Below, one piece after another: positions 1 to 13,424 of a DNA stretch of 64,000 bases. The stretch is from Silurus meridionalis (Eukaryota > Chordata > Actinopteri > Siluriformes > Siluridae): contig NC_060884.1 of assembly GCF_014805685.1 (NCBI RefSeq), positions 16,310,356 through 16,374,355 of the forward strand. Reading direction: 5' to 3'. Numbering within the stretch: the stretch's first letter is position 1; each line of letters begins with the position of its first letter. The position numbers were made by a program, and so were the translations under genes. Under the pieces are notes generated by a model. That model worked only from the letters and a program-made list of their open reading frames with translations. It had not been told where the DNA came from and searched no databases.

Positions 1-195
1 TTATGCTGAGTTATTGTCTATTTTTACTATTTCAGAGACCTCATAGGCGTTACATAATTCCACATTTTTGTATTCTTTGACAGAGACAATCACTGAATTA
101 TGGTGTGGTATGGTATTTTTATTTATTTTTTGCTTATTTTGATTTTTTTAATTATTAAACTGTACTTTACTCAAGTGATTTTTTTGTAAATTGGT

Positions 196-311
196 GTCAG
201 GGAACCACCGGCCACGCCTTCCCTCAGCACCCAGCACACTCGCAACGCCTCACCCACTTACTAATCACCGTCACCTGTTTCCCATCATCTCTCCCCCTAC
301 TTAAGGCCTGT
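196..311 (+). mobile_element. LTR-like fragment
   Basis: A GC-richer island in AT-rich DNA starts with TGTCAGGGAACCACC and ends at ACTTAAGGCCTG. It resembles the beginning of Gypsy-type LTRs of fish (TGTCAGGG start, CACCTGTTTCCC, a TTAAG-type promoter remnant). No partner LTR or internal domain lies beside it, so this would be a truncated solo piece. Confidence 0.35.
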
Positions 312-3158
312 ATTTTGAATGGGTTGATGTCTTTTGTTTCCTCTCTTTTTTTACTTTTAGATATGTAACTTTTGGGAGTGACATTATTTCAACATTTTTG
401 ACAATTACTCAAATGCAATGTTTCAAGTTCCAGATCAGGAGAAATTGCAAGTTGATTATGCAATGATATCACAATATATGTTTACAATGTTATAGTTTTG
501 TTAAATTACAATATCACAATGTTCAATGGTACAATGTAACAGTTTTGTTAATTTATTTTTTTGTTATAATTTATTTATATTGTGTTTATATTATAAATAT
601 AAACATCCTTAACCTATATATGAACATGTATTCTACACGCACATATGTGAAAAATAAGTGCACTTGGGAAAATACAGTATATGTTACATTTATAAAATGG
701 TCATTTTTGTAATATTTTAAAATATACATGGCATATAGGTACTAGTATCTGACATATATTTTTATATCTGTGAAATCCAAACATGAACAAGTATGCAATA
801 TATGTGCTTTGCACATAATGCAATCAGTCAAAAAACTACTGGAGAGGTAATATGGTTAAAAAAGCAAGGAAAGGTGTTTGTTTTAGTGTTGACTTCAAAT
901 GTTAGCGATCAACCTGTTTGGACAGCAAAAGGAAGTTTATTTCATCACCTGGGTGAGGAACCTCAAAACAACAGAGAGTCTTGAAGCATGCCTTCTGTGT
1001 GTCTTGTGAGCTAGTGGGACCAGTCAAGAAGTGCTGGAAAGTCAGGCAAAGTATGTTGCAGTGTGAGGTGTGATAAGTGCTTCGTGGTAAGCAGGTGTTG
1101 ATTTTTGTGGTTTTTGCAATTTGTGTTTTTTACGATAGAGAAATGTGGGATTCAAGTCATTCAGCTGCATTCTTATCTCTTTGTCTCTTATCACAAGGTC
1201 CTGACATGGAAATAAATCAATGTGTCACAAAGTCATTATAAACAAATGGTTTGAATGAGCTCTTGCCTCCTGAGCAGTTATGGAAATTCCATGCTCTATG
1301 ATGGCTTTTCTAAATAAAATATGTTGATTGGCATTTTCAGAGGGAGACTTGCATAAGTGGGTCATCTCTAGTAGATCTTGAAGAAAGACATTTTATATAG
1401 TATTAATCTTGGTGCCAACCCCTGCACATCATTATTAATATTAAAGCTTCTTTTATTCAGTTTTCCCAATTAATCTCTTTCTTCCACTGCACGTTACATT
1501 TCCAGTGGTCACAGATTTCAATGGATTAGACTTATCAATGATGTATCTAAAGTTGGTGACTGCCACTCATATAAGACATGTGATTTGTAAGAATAATGGC
1601 AGATTGTTCAGACTGCTGTCTTTAAGCAGCAAAATGATGTTCATTGAATTTCATCTTTGGGGTTTGTTATTCAGTATAATCATACCTGAGAGAGAGACAT
1701 GGTGAGACAGCAATCTGTAGCACAATTACATTTAAACATGCTGTGGATATTTCTCTTCTGATTAGTTTGGTGTTCAGAAATGGACACCTTTTTAAATGTA
1801 TGTGACAAGTCAGATGACAAGTCTGATTGTTGACAATTTATATCATGGCTTTATGCTCATGTTGTACTCCAGGAAGAGCCACGGAAAGAGAAGTGCATAA
1901 ACAGATATTGCAATCACTGTTACTTAGCCATTGGCCCTGCTCATTTGAATAGTCTGACTATATTTGAATATATTTGAATAATTCTTTCCATGTACGCATC
2001 TGATTTACAATTGTAAGGAGGGTGTGTGAAAGATTAATGAACAAAGCTGTGGATAAAACTGGATGTTTCAGGTTAATTATCATCTGTCAGTCACACTACT
2101 GTGGATTAGTAATGGCTATAAGGCACTCTTGATAGATTTTTAGACTTCTAGCAAACAGGGTTATAAAAAGACTACAAGGTTTGTACTTTCTTTTGTAAAA
2201 TGATAATGTTCTGAACTTTCCATAGAGAAGAGTGTATGTAATATTTTTTTTGTTTTGACAAAAGAACAAAAAGTCAAATGCAGAACAAAAAAAAAAAGAT
2301 ATTAAAAACTACATAATGAACTTTGTGCACATTTGCACACTCTTGAACAATGGAAAGATTGCCAACATCACCTGCTGCACGCCTTCATCACCCACAAATC
2401 CACAGGGTAGACTTTATGGGTTCATGCTACACTAATCATAACGTGTCTCAAGCTGTCATCAGTGGTACAAAAGATCATTTAGTGGAGCATATGGAAACTA
2501 TTAAGTTTTTATCTGTGGCTCCAGTGCATGCTTTATAGACAATTAAATGCAAATTATGTATAAACAAGAGCATGCAAACTGTCGTCATGTTTCTACAAGT
2601 CTTGCTATTCATTGCACAAAACTTTTAATAGCATTATGTTAAAAAAGAAAAAAGGAACAAGAATTATATCAGCTGCATGACTAAGTAGTGAACTTTATAT
2701 ATTAAAGAATTATTTAAACTTAATTCACTTCAACTTTTCTATTCCTTTTTCTACTATACACAACATCCCAAGGCAGCAAAATCTGGATCCAGACACAAAT
2801 GGGCACCTAATGAGCAATAGAAAAACTCCCTGAGGGTTTAAAAGGAAACTTTGAGAAGAGCCAAAACTCAAAGGGGAAACAGTCCTACTCTGGTATGCAC
2901 CAGGTTGTAGAACTATAATCAAAGGCTTAAATGGCCGAGTTGGATTAGAGCATATTCTTTTGGATCGGTGTCAGGGACCAAGGTTAAAAGTCTTCCAAAG
3001 ATCTGTTTGACTGCTGGGCCTTGGATTTGTTAGGATAAAATACAGCAGGTGTGCCTTATAGAAAGATATGAAGACCATTACCGCTCTAAAATGGATTATT
3101 TTCCTAACATCACACCCCAGAGCTTATTATTCATTTCATACCATTTGACCTCCATATA

Positions 3159-3161
<3 letters not shown>
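312..3161. other. No gene recognised
   Basis: AT-rich sequence with only short open frames (66 codons or fewer), none with recognisable protein features. No clear repeat family was identified apart from simple A/T runs. Confidence 0.6.

Positions 3162-3225
<64 letters not shown>
3162..3225. repeat. (TA)n microsatellite
   Basis: About 32 uninterrupted TA units. Confidence 0.98.
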
Positions 3226-3229
<4 letters not shown>

Positions 3230-3709
3230 TGCATTAATATAAATCTCTCCAATGTAAAAGCAGGAACGTCTCTTTAAGCCAGTGTTAATTGAAAATTATC
3301 TTTGTAAACCTTTTAAAGTTCTTAGTCATTGCATTCCATACCTACTGTATGAAGCCTCCCTTTAATGCATGACCTCTCATGTCTTATAGCTTCTCAAAAA
3401 CAGCCACAGAGCAATATGAGTCCAGTATTTCAATTAACATAATCCAATTAAACCAATTATGAAATTCACTATGAATAATAATTAATTAAAATGAAAAACA
3501 AACTCTTTATTTCAAACTCTTTCCCCTAAGCATTGTATCAGTTTACACTTAGCTTTGGTTGCTGAGCAACAGAAAAATTATTTATTTTCTGGTCAAAACA
3601 TTTTAACTGTTTTAAAGCCTGCCTTATTAATGCTGAATGCAGTTATTGTGATGTGGTCTTACATGTCCGTATGTCAAGAATTATACAGCTCAGCCACTTA
3701 GATTTTGCC

Positions 3710-3890
3710 TTTTGGGGGGTGGGGGTTGTACTTCTGCTCAGCAGGTTGTGTAAGCTCAGACCTCAAACACCAAACACCCACCGCCAAGCCCCTGAGCAAG
3801 GCCCTCAACTCCCCAAGCTGCTTAGTTGTATAAATAAAATGAAGTTGCTCTTGATAATGTTTGTCAGATGCTATAAATGTAAATGTTTTA
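3710..3890 (+). mobile_element. SINE-like interspersed repeat
   Basis: Contains the string pattern CCCCTGAGCAAGGCCCTCAAC followed by CTGCTTAGTTGTATAAA and ends in TGCTATAAATGTAAATG. This order is that of a very common fish short interspersed repeat ending in a TAAATGTAAATG tail. It is diverged and 5' incomplete. The assignment rests on recognition of the 3' half. Confidence 0.55.
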
Positions 3891-4153
3891 CTTTCTGATT
3901 TGTTTGCTTTATGAAACTATTCTTTTTCACATCATCAAGCATTATAATGAAAAGAGAATTTGTTTGGAAAAAAAAAAATAAAACAAAAGGCAAATCCTTT
4001 TAGTATACCTGCCATCTCAAGCAGTTCACATAGCAGTTAATTCATAGGTGGCTTTGATGCTGATGCTGTAGGAGTATTGAACAACAACACATTACTAGAC
4101 TACTAGATAAAAACTGAATACTGCTGTCTCCTGTTTAACCAAGTACCTTTATA

Positions 4154-4391
4154 CAGTGCCTTGCGAAAGTATTCGGCCCCCTTGAACTTTGCGACCTTTT
4201 GCCACATTTCAGGCTTTAAACATTAAAGATACGATACTGTAATTTTTTGTGAAGAATCAACAACAAGTGGGACACAATCATGAAGTGGAACGAAATTTAT
4301 TGGATATTTCAAACTTTTTTAACAAATAAAAAACTGAAAAATTGGGCGTGCAAAATTATTTAGCCCCCTTAAGTTAATACTTTGTAGCGCC
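4154..4391 (+). mobile_element. Tc1-like transposon 5' end fragment
   Basis: Begins with TA then CAGTGCCTTGCGAAAGTATT, the terminal inverted repeat of a Tc1/mariner family common in fish, and continues through its non-coding 5' part to the words TTTGTAGCGCC. It is cut there by the LINE fragment that follows, so no transposase or right end remains. Confidence 0.75.
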
Positions 4392-4600
4392 TAAACCTCC
4401 TCCTTGGCCTTCCTCTTTTCCTCCTTCCTGGTGGCTCCATCCTCTGCAATCTCTTACCGATATACTCCATGTCCCTTCTTTGCACATGTCCAAACCATCT
4501 CAATCTCGACTCCCACACCTTGTCTTCAAAATGTCCTACATGCACTGTCCCTTTAATAAACTCATTTCTAATCTTTATCCACCTTGTCATTTCCAACGAA
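4392..4600 (-). mobile_element. RTE-like LINE, 3' fragment (copy A)
   Basis: Minus-strand translation gives RLRWFGHVQRRDMEYIGKRL followed by RMEPPGRRKRGRPRRRF, the conserved C-terminus of an RTE-like LINE polyprotein that is also present in the copies at 16.8, 22.5 and 35.4 kb. Only the last about 70 residues remain. It is joined to a Tc1 end on one side and a hAT end on the other. Confidence 0.75.
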
Positions 4601-4874
4601 AAGTTTATTAGATATCAATCAGTGTTTAACTCAATAATTTCATTCTATTAATAGATTGGTGTGCTAAGAGTAACAGAGTTTTTCACATAAACTAAGTTGA
4701 TTAAGCTAAGAGTCTTGTGATAAAAATGATAAGACATTACAGCCATAATAAATCATCATACTTGGATACTTGCGTACATTTAAAGGCAAATACTTTCATA
4801 CTTTTACTAAAGTGAAAGTTTAAAGAAAGCACTTTTACTTTTACTGGAGTAATATTTTACCTACTCATCTCTAC
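4601..4874. repeat. hAT-like terminal segment, copy of 13115-13390
   Basis: The segment from TTATTAGATATCAATCAGTG to the ACTTTTACTGGAGTAATATT region is a diverged copy of the right end of the element at 11633-13424. Stacked ACTTTTACT/AAGTA motifs are typical of a fish hAT family. It stops where the DIRS remnant begins. Confidence 0.6.
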
Positions 4875-5270
4875 TTGCACAAAATGTGTGCCTCTTGTCC
4901 TTGTCTGGAATCGAAGCATGCTACGTCGTTTCTCGAGGGAGCCGACTGCGCAGACTGTGCAGATTGCGCTCGCATAACAATGCGAACGCTCCGCTCCCGG
5001 AAAACACTCTTTGAGGAGGCCCTAGCGCTGCTCACCAAGCCCCTGAGAACAACTTCGGCGCCTGTGGGCAAGGCCTATGCCTTAGCGGGTCAGGCCGCCG
5101 GCTGCCTGCACATCATGACTGTGCTACAGGCCAATCAGGCCAATCTCCTGTGGGAGCTGAAAGTGAGAACAGGTCTATACACTCTGCTGTGCTACAGACC
5201 TGGCCCTTAGGGCTACCAAAAAGACCGCTAAGGCCATTGACTGGTCAATGGCCACCCTAATCTCCACAGA
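4875..5270 (+). pseudogene. DIRS-type retroelement, gag remnant
   Basis: A 111-codon open frame (4875-5210) with LLTKPLRTTSAPVGKAYALA then GQAAGCLHIMTVLQANQANLL resembles the gag-like ORF1 of fish DIRS retroelements (repeated Ala/Leu helical segments). The frame shifts just after 5200, where RATKKTAKAIDWSMATLI appears in another frame. GC content is higher than the surroundings. Confidence 0.6.
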
Positions 5271-5499
5271 GAGGCGAATTTAGCTCACCCTGTCAGATAT
5301 TTCTAACAGGGATAGGGCTGTTCTGTTAATGTGTCGACAGGTTTCAGGAGGCAAAGAAACAGTTGGTGGCATTCCAGCGCTCCCTCCTACATCGGCCCCA
5401 TTGGGCTGCTCAGTGGGCGCAACCCCCACCACAACCTGGAACCTCTTGGCATTGTGAGGTGGAAAGAGAGAGCGGTGTGACGCTTCGGCCAAAAGGTCC

Positions 5500-6660
5500 T
5501 TACTTAGGACCACCTGGGGATGGTGGGTTGCGTCCTATACTGGACCTGCGTCAGCTGAACCATTAAGCTTTTGAGATTCAGGTTCAAAATGTTGACCTTA
5601 AAGCAGGTTGTGTCAGATATCAGGTCCGAGGACTGGTTTGTGACCATAGATCTGAAGGATGCATACTTTCATGTATCCATCCTTCCAGCTCAAAGGAAGT
5701 TCCTGAGGTTTGCCTTCAGGGCAGAAGCTTACCAATACCGATTCCTTCCGTTTGGTCTTCCCCTTTTACTCCGCACCTGCAGAAAGTGGATGTAGCACTG
5801 ATGCTGAGGCTTCGGGGCATCCGCATTCTAAATTATATTGACGATTGGTTGATATTGGCTCAATCAGAGCAAGTGGCGGTCCGGCATCGAGATGCCATTC
5901 TTGCCCACATTAAGGAACTGAGGTTAAGGCTGAACACCAAAAAGAGTGTGCTTTCTCCATCGCAGAAATCCACTTACATAGGTGTAGTATGGTATTCTAC
6001 CATTATGCAGGATCATCTGTCCCCTGCTCATGTCGAGTCTATTCTCACCCGGTTAAGAGAGTAAGGGAAATCCAGTCACTCACTGTGAAGCAGTTTCAGA
6101 GACACTTCATAGACAGTGTCTGATGGCAGCCGCATCCAATGTTCTTCCACTTGGCCTCCTGCACATGAGACCCAGTGGTGGCTTAAGACCTGGGGGTTTT
6201 CCTGGAGGGGCAATCCACTCTGTACAATCAAGTTCAAGCCCCGAGCCCTATTGTGCCTTAGATGTGTGGAGAGATCCCGGGTTCTTGACTCAGGGCCCTG
6301 TGCTGGAAGTTCCTGGGCGTCGCAAAACACTTACGACAGACACGTATCTCATGAGGTGGGGAGCTGTCATTAGTGGCCGATCCCATCGTACATGGAACAT
6401 AATCTGCCTCAAGATGCTGGCTGTGCTTCAAGCTCTAAGGCATTTCTTTCCAGATCTCACAGGCCACCATGTCTTGGTCCATACGGACAACACTTCGGTG
6501 GTTTCCCACATCAACCACCAGGGAGGTCTGCGATCTTAATTTCTGTACAAGCGGACACACAAAATCCTCCTGTGGGCCCAAGGGAAGCTGCTCTCCTTGA
6601 AGGCAGAGGTGGTGGAGCAAATCTGGGAACAATTTCACAAAGTGTAGGTGGACTCTAGGG
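5500..6660 (+). pseudogene. DIRS-type retroelement RT and RNase H remnant
   Basis: In broken frames the sequence encodes LRPILDLRQLNH, then WFVTIDLKDAYFHVSILPAQ (RT motif A), RFLPFG (motif B region) and ILNYIDDWLILAQSEQ with a YIDD catalytic box at 5832-5843. RLNTKKSVLSPSQKSTYIGV follows, and then an RNase H segment HVLVHTDNTSVVSHINHQGG at about 6468-6527. This order and wording is DIRS1-like. At least three frame breaks and several stops are present. The methyltransferase-like and tyrosine recombinase parts are missing, so the element is dead and truncated at about 6.66 kb. Confidence 0.8.
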
Positions 6661-7813
6661 TTGGATGCCAAAGCGTTTCTGATGCACGTAACCTGGAGAT
6701 GGTATCCTTCAAAATTTTACATAATATACTTTAATCCAAACACACTAGGTGCTGTGGAGGTTGAGTTGTCAATTAGAAACGTGTGGGCTAGATCAAAACA
6801 ATTTAATTATTGCAAAGGATTTCAGTGTTTCAAACACCTGTACCAGAACAGCCAAAATGTGCACTTTTTAATATGTTTTTGTTTCTATTAAAATAATGTT
6901 TACAAAATTTCTAGTCTGATTTCCATTTAAACTTGTATCATCTCCTAGTCAAATATATATATATGAAATTCTGGCTTACAAGGAATGTTTTTTTCTGCCC
7001 CAACTGGTCACCTTGCTACAGACTGACAAGCAGAGCTCATTGGTTGTGTACAGTATTATTAATATTTACAATAAACCAGAATAGTGGTGAAAAGGTCAGC
7101 CTTCATTTGGGAGCAACTGTCTCTCCTCTGTAAAGTGGGCAGTAGAGACAGAGACATTACTCTTCTCCTGGGCATAGCAGAGGAAATAGGGGAATTCAGG
7201 AGAAATGAGCCTCCGGCTCAAAATTCATCTTACATACTTCACTGGACATGGACTGCTACATTGTGAGGTCCATTTGCTTTCATTGATTGGTATGTTGAGG
7301 GAGAATATACAGCAGTAAACTTGCTACCCTAAAGATTGATGTATGCATGGTAATTATTTTATATTTGACAGATCCTTGCTTTGGGAAATGCTGATATCCC
7401 TAAAGCTGTATTTTATGAGTGAGTCCAATGCTTCAATGTCTATTTCGGAGACAGGCACAATCTTCGCAAACAGTTCTTTAGTCAAGTCAAATCAATCTAA
7501 ATTCAAGCATGCATAAAACTTGGCTATTAAAGCATGAGTGGTGGAAAACACAAGAAAATTAGTACTAAATGTTGAATTTAATTATAAATCACATAGATTT
7601 TCTGGAAGGTCTTTATTAATCCTGCTTGAGAATACATTTTGTTTATTAATGTTTTTCCCCTATTACCTTCATCTTTATATCAGACATTGCATTGGAAACC
7701 AATCTTCACTATACTTTGTTCCCAAACCTTCCTGTTTTGGTTTCTAGTTTCCAGGAACTCCACCCTGCCCACATGTGTTGGTTTATTGTCTTCATTTTTG
7801 AGTATCTGGTTTC

Positions 7814-7877
<64 letters not shown>

Positions 7878-9454
7878 TTTCCCCCATTCACTTAGTTCTA
7901 TGATAACATTCAGCAGCTACGCTTAAATCAACTAGTAGTAGAGGGCAAATATAATGGAACCCTGAGGGCAGGTATCAAAATAATATGCAACTACATGAAA
8001 AAGGGAATATGTGATGGGTCAGATTTAAGTAACACGTATAGTTTATAGAAAGAAATGTTTGGGGTTCTCATTCAAATTTAATAATAGTGAATGCAATCAG
8101 TTCATGTGGTATGAGCATGTGCATTATAAAATCTCAGGAGGATGTTGGCACAATGTGAGAAAATAACTATATATTACCAGATGTACACAAGTTCACATCC
8201 GTGGGAAAAATGACTCAGTAGGGCTTTTCACACTGTGCTTGACCCTGGGTTAGCATTGTTCTAAACCCCAGGCAAAAGGAGCTTGTAAATTGTAAGAGTT
8301 TCTATCTGGGGTTTTAAAACCCTTCTGTCAAGAATTGTGGCACCAAACATGTACAGAGTGAAACAATGCTGGGTTAAAATGCAGACACCCAATCAGAAAT
8401 CGAACAGTGTGTGCCTCATATGATGTGCATTGTACAGTGACAGAAATCCTGTGTACTATATAAACAGTAGTTGCAGCATTTGTGGGTGAGTGTCATATAA
8501 TAGTCAGAAAAGTCTGTTTAGGACAAACTTAAAGGCAGTCAGAAACAACCAAGTATTTAAGGAGCATCGTTTATTTCATCGGTCACAGATGCCGCAAATA
8601 TGAAGATAAGAATGTTAACACACATTTTAAGAAAGTATATTATGAAATGCCAGTTTTTTTATAATTGATTGTTAATCCTGGGTAAAGTATGATCAGTGTG
8701 TAAATTGAAACAAAATATCCAAGTATTTTTGGGTACCCGTGGTTTAGAATGACTATTTTAAGTGTTAAAAGTAATGGCAATCAACTGGATGCTCTGTAAA
8801 ATTACATTCGGCTAAAACATTTCTAATTGCCCCTTATGTTTGGAGACATTAGGGACACATTGCATATACAGTGTAGACATAATGTCATTTAGTATATTGG
8901 ACAGTAAATGAGCAGGACTTATCCACTGTCTCACAGGACTTGATATTTAGTTTTTGAAAATACATAAATAAATCATGTTGTATGAAAACAAATTGTGTTA
9001 ATGTAACTCAGCTAAAGCATGTAGAAGCAAAATTACACATTAAGTAAATTTTATGAGCTTTTTGTTTCAATATACATAATGCATAATCAGACGTCTTACT
9101 CCACTGCACAGTTGAAATAAAGGTTTTAAAACGAGTCAGAGGAGAGAATGAATTAAAGCTGCTCTAATGGAGTTTTACACAAGAGAAATACACTAAGTAA
9201 GGAAGCGATTCTAAAACATTTGACTGGTCTGCAAGGATTTTACAAAAGATTTTAAATGTCATGGAGCACTGCAACAATTTAAGTAGAATAAATCTTTATT
9301 TATTTATTTTGGCATGCTGAATTTAATATATGTAGGTATGTATCAATCTGGATGCTAATTATGAACAAAAGCTTGTCATTCAAATTTTTTGCCATTTTAC
9401 ATTTAGTTCCCATTTGTGTTATAAAAACCTGCACTCTTCTGGGAAGATATAGCA
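6661..9454. other. No gene recognised; (CT)n and a MITE-like patch
   Basis: Unique-looking AT-rich DNA apart from a (CT)n tract at 7816-7874 and a patch at about 8217-8400 (GGGCTTTTCACACTGTGCTTGACCC onward). That patch resembles a family of short fish inverted-repeat elements, but I found no clear second terminus. Confidence 0.5.
7816..7874. repeat. (CT)n microsatellite
   Basis: About 29 CT units. It creates artificial poly-Ser/Leu and poly-Arg/Glu frames on the two strands. Confidence 0.98.
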
Positions 9455-9540
9455 GACCAGTTAAAATTTTCCACTCTAGCCCATGCAAACCATATCGTCA
9501 TGGAACTTGCTTCATTGCTGTATTTTGCTCTCTCTCAGTT
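9455..9540 (-). mobile_element. Tc1-like remnant
   Basis: The words CCAGTTAAAATTTTCCAC, CCCATGCAAACCATATCGTC and ATGGAACTTGCTTCATTGC match, with decay, part of the antisense strand of a common fish Tc1 transposase gene (the region before the second catalytic Asp). Short and old. Confidence 0.45.
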
Positions 9541-11632
9541 CAAATAAAGAAAAGATTTACACACACAGTATATTTCACTTAATCTCTAGTGTTCTAAGTC
9601 CCATTGCTGTATTTGATAAGAAATATCAGGCTGGTCAATGCACCTAGGCAGTCTTAACTTTTTATAGCAAATTATTTATTTAAAATATCCTTTTTGGGAA
9701 TTTATCTTGAGCTCGCAGCTTATTTAAAATGCGACTGCAGAGATTTTACTGCATTTTTTCAAGAAACAGGGTCATGCTGATATTCATTGGCAAATGGGAT
9801 TGGTTGTGAAAAGAAAAAACAGAAAGGCAGACTGTAAGGAGTGCTATGCAGTATTCAAAGTAAGCAGTACATTTTTCTGAATTAATAAAACCAACATTAC
9901 AGTCAAATGCACATGGCAATGATTGGGAACAGTCTTTCTTTGATTTCTTTTTTCTTTCGTTAGTATAACATTAACACTTTGATATCACCTTGCATGTGAA
10001 GTAGAGTGTGTGGTTTTTAATCCCACTCCTGCCTGCAATCCACAGAAATTCCTCCTGAATTTATTTTTTGTTGTTTTTGAAAGCCGAATACCTTTTCATA
10101 TTTAAATTTCTGTTCTGTGACACTGTGAATTCTACTGTGACCAATGTTCTATTAAAGAGCACTTTTGGAGCTGTGTGTGTGTGTGTGGGGGGGGGTCCAA
10201 CAAAACGGCTAAATGAAATTAAAATAAAAAGGAAACATGTGTACAGTTCTTGCTTTAATTTCATTATGAAACATTCATTGTTTTGGAAGTTCTACATGAC
10301 TGATAATTGTACTTGTTAAAGTAAAAAAAAAAAAAAAAAAAAACAGGCACTATGGATTTCCAGCCCAGTCTCAAGGTATTTTGTAATATAGTCACCAAAT
10401 GTAATCTATTGATTTGTGTTTACAGACACAAATTTCCCTCTTTTTTTTTGGTCACCGAAGATGTAGTCACTTAGTCACTTTTTATGTAATATAAAATGCC
10501 ACAGATGCGGTATAATTTTTTAAACTTCCAGCACTATTACTTAACATTTAAGCAGGAGGTTTTATCCTTGTTTTTAAGGCTTTATATTTGGTAAGCTACT
10601 CGCTGATATAAACCATCGTCAGAGGTTACTTCCAGTCAAAATGCAGTAAATATATTCTGCCAAATTATTAAGGAGAATTTGTTAATATTTGGAGACACAG
10701 TCAGATGAATGCAGTCGTGTGGAGTGACACAAAAAAAGATGGAAATTCAGTAGATTAAAGTTACTATAATCAAAAAATGCCAAGAGATTGGTTTGGGATT
10801 TCATTGCTGACACTGGACAAATCCTCCCATAGTTCTAAATAGTCTTATTTCTTCTTTTTATGGATTCCACAAGATGTTCGAAACATTCCTGATATGATTT
10901 CATTATGGAATTCTTGCAGATTTCTTAGGTGCTTTTTCATGCTGTGAAGTGATTAATAATAAGAGGCCAAACACTGTGCCAAGAAATCATTCCATTCCCA
11001 TAACTTTACTCTTCCTTCACCAACATGGACTGTTGACACAAGGCAGGTTGGGTGCATGGGTTAATGCTTTACTTGCCAATTGTTGACCGAAACATCTTTG
11101 TACTTCAGCAGAAATTAAAATGAATCAAACCAGGTTAATTTTTTTACGTTTTCTGTTGTCCAGTTCCATTGATCCTGTGCCCACTGCAGCTTTAGATTTC
11201 TGTTCTTGGCAGACAGAAGTGGAACCCAACTTAGTCTTCTGCTGTTCTAGCATATCTGCCTAAAAGTAGCTGCTTTTAATGTGCCTGCAGCATTCTGCAA
11301 CCTGAGCCTTCTTATCATCAAGGCCTTTCCATCAATAGAACTACATGTTTTTTTTTCATTTCACAATCCTGAGTAAACTCTAGAGAATTTTGTGTATGTG
11401 GAAATCGCAGATCAGCAGTTATAGAAATACCCCAACCAGCCACTAAGTTTATGAAAGCATTACCAAAAGCTGCTGTCGCATCTACATGATTTTATTCATG
11501 CATTGTTGCCACACAATGGCTAATTAAATAATTGCAAAAATGTGTAGGTGTACAGGAATTCCTAGAAATAGTGGTCTGTGAGTTTTGTAATATATAAGAG
11601 CAATTCAATTGATTTCAATGGTTCCTTATTGG
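9541..11632. other. No gene recognised
   Basis: AT-rich sequence with a short (GT)n/G run near 10172-10196 and a poly-A of about 22 bases at 10323. No protein-like frame was seen. Confidence 0.55.
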
Positions 11633-13424
11633 CAGTCGTGAACAGCAACAAAGTAAATGTAAATCGTTCCTGTACTTAAGTAGTTTTTCTCGCATAGTTT
11701 ACTCAAGTATTTCCGTTTAGGGATACTTTAACTTTAACTTCAATACATTTCAAAGGCAAATATCTTATTATAATTATTATTCTCAACTACATTTCTCGAA
11801 ATCAATTGTTTCTTTTTATTTGAGTGCATAAAAACTCTGGTTATTTACGCAATAAGCCACCAATCAGAGTAGAGCGTGAGCTCTGTTTTAAACTTGTTTT
11901 GATTGCCGCTTGGCAGTAGTGGATTTTGCCAACATTGGCAGCTGTCCAGAGTGGCATCTTGCTAGGGGGTGGCATGAGGCGTCAACGCAAAAGAAAAAAA
12001 AAACTATTGTTTTTGCATGGTCGCACCAATTATTATATCATGTCACAGTCAATTAAGCTAATTGGGTCTCGAAGTGTGCACCCACCGCCCGGAGAAGTTC
12101 CCTCACTCATACATTCAGAAAGGAGAATTGGGGGTTGGGTGACGTCACATCAATAAGGAGAGCTAAACCCAAATTAAAATTATGGATGACAAAAAAAATG
12201 TCTAAACCCTCAGGATCCCAATTCAGAGAAAAAGAGGAAAGAACTAAAGGAACACGTGCAAAATATAAAGGTGTTTATGCAGCTCTATCACTCATCTCGT
12301 TATGAGGATAGTATAAGCTAATGTATTTAATGAAATCGTCTAAAAACTGTATATCACTTACAGCCCGATATGCTTAGAGCAAAAATAATTATTTTAGCTT
12401 GCATACCATTATAATTAAAAGTATGTAGTTTATCATAATGTGTGTAGCAGCAATTACAACTTAACTAGTCTGGTAGGATTGTAGTCAAACAGGCATTTAT
12501 TAATTTGGTTAGCTTTAATTGAGGTGATGTCATAAAGGTTTTTTATGATTGTACTACAGTACATATGTCATGAATGAGTTCAGTAAGGGGAAGCTCCAGT
12601 GCAGTTTAAAAGGCTAATTTAAAAGACATATTATAAGGATATATATGTTGTATGTATCTTATGGCTACAATTAGCCAAGGAGTTGTATGGTTCTTGGTTC
12701 TGAGCGTCTAATCAATTGTGCACAATGACATGTGTCTATTTAATCATGCAATAAATGCATTTAGGGTGACTATTTCTACATGAAATGAAGCTCTCAAAGA
12801 TGTTTCCAAATTTGTGGACTGCTCTGAGAAAATATTACTCATCCAGTGACAGTAGCTAAAGCAGAGATGAGCTTTTCAAAGCTGAAACTAATCAATGGGG
12901 GAGACATTGGGTCATGGTGTGGTTCACCCATGGCATCATTTAAGTTAAAACCACAATTGCCGGTTGGTGGTATTTACTTAGCACCAACATTTTCCATCAT
13001 TTTAACAGTAAGAAGAACGTTTAGAAAGGAATAAATGATGGAAGAAACTCCTGACTCTAACTTGCCACAACACCCATGGATTTTTTGAAGAAGTTGAAAA
13101 GAAGGTGTTGGTCTCATTATAATTTATTAAATATCAATCAGTGTTTAACTCATTAATATCATTCTATTAATAGATTAGTGTGCTAAGAGTAACGTTAGAG
13201 TCTTTTCAAATAATCTGAGTTGATTAAGCAAATAGTCTTGTGACAAAAATGATAATAACATTATAGCCATAACTCATAATACACTACTTGAATACTTAAG
13301 TACATTTAAAGGGAAATGCTTTTGTACTTTTATTCAAGTTAAAGCATTTTACTAGAGTAATATTGTACCTACTGTATCTCTACTTTTATTCAAGTGCATG
13401 CTTTGTGTACTTTGTTCAACACTG
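11633..13424 (+). mobile_element. hAT-like DNA transposon remnant
   Basis: The ends are CAGTCGTGAACAGCAACAAAGTA on the left and TACTTTGTTCAACACTG on the right, diverged inverted repeats. Both are followed inward by stacked ACTTAAGTA / ACTTTTATTCAAG motifs. At 12199 a frame MSKPSGSQFREKEERTKGTR resembles the N-terminal leader of fish hAT (ZMYM1-like) transposases but stops after about 35 codons. Most of the transposase is deleted. No clean 8-bp target duplication is visible. Confidence 0.5.

Noticed and set aside
2930..3000. tRNA-like string GGCCGAGTTGGATTAGAGC
   Set aside because: No cloverleaf, anticodon arm or T-arm consensus could be drawn around it.
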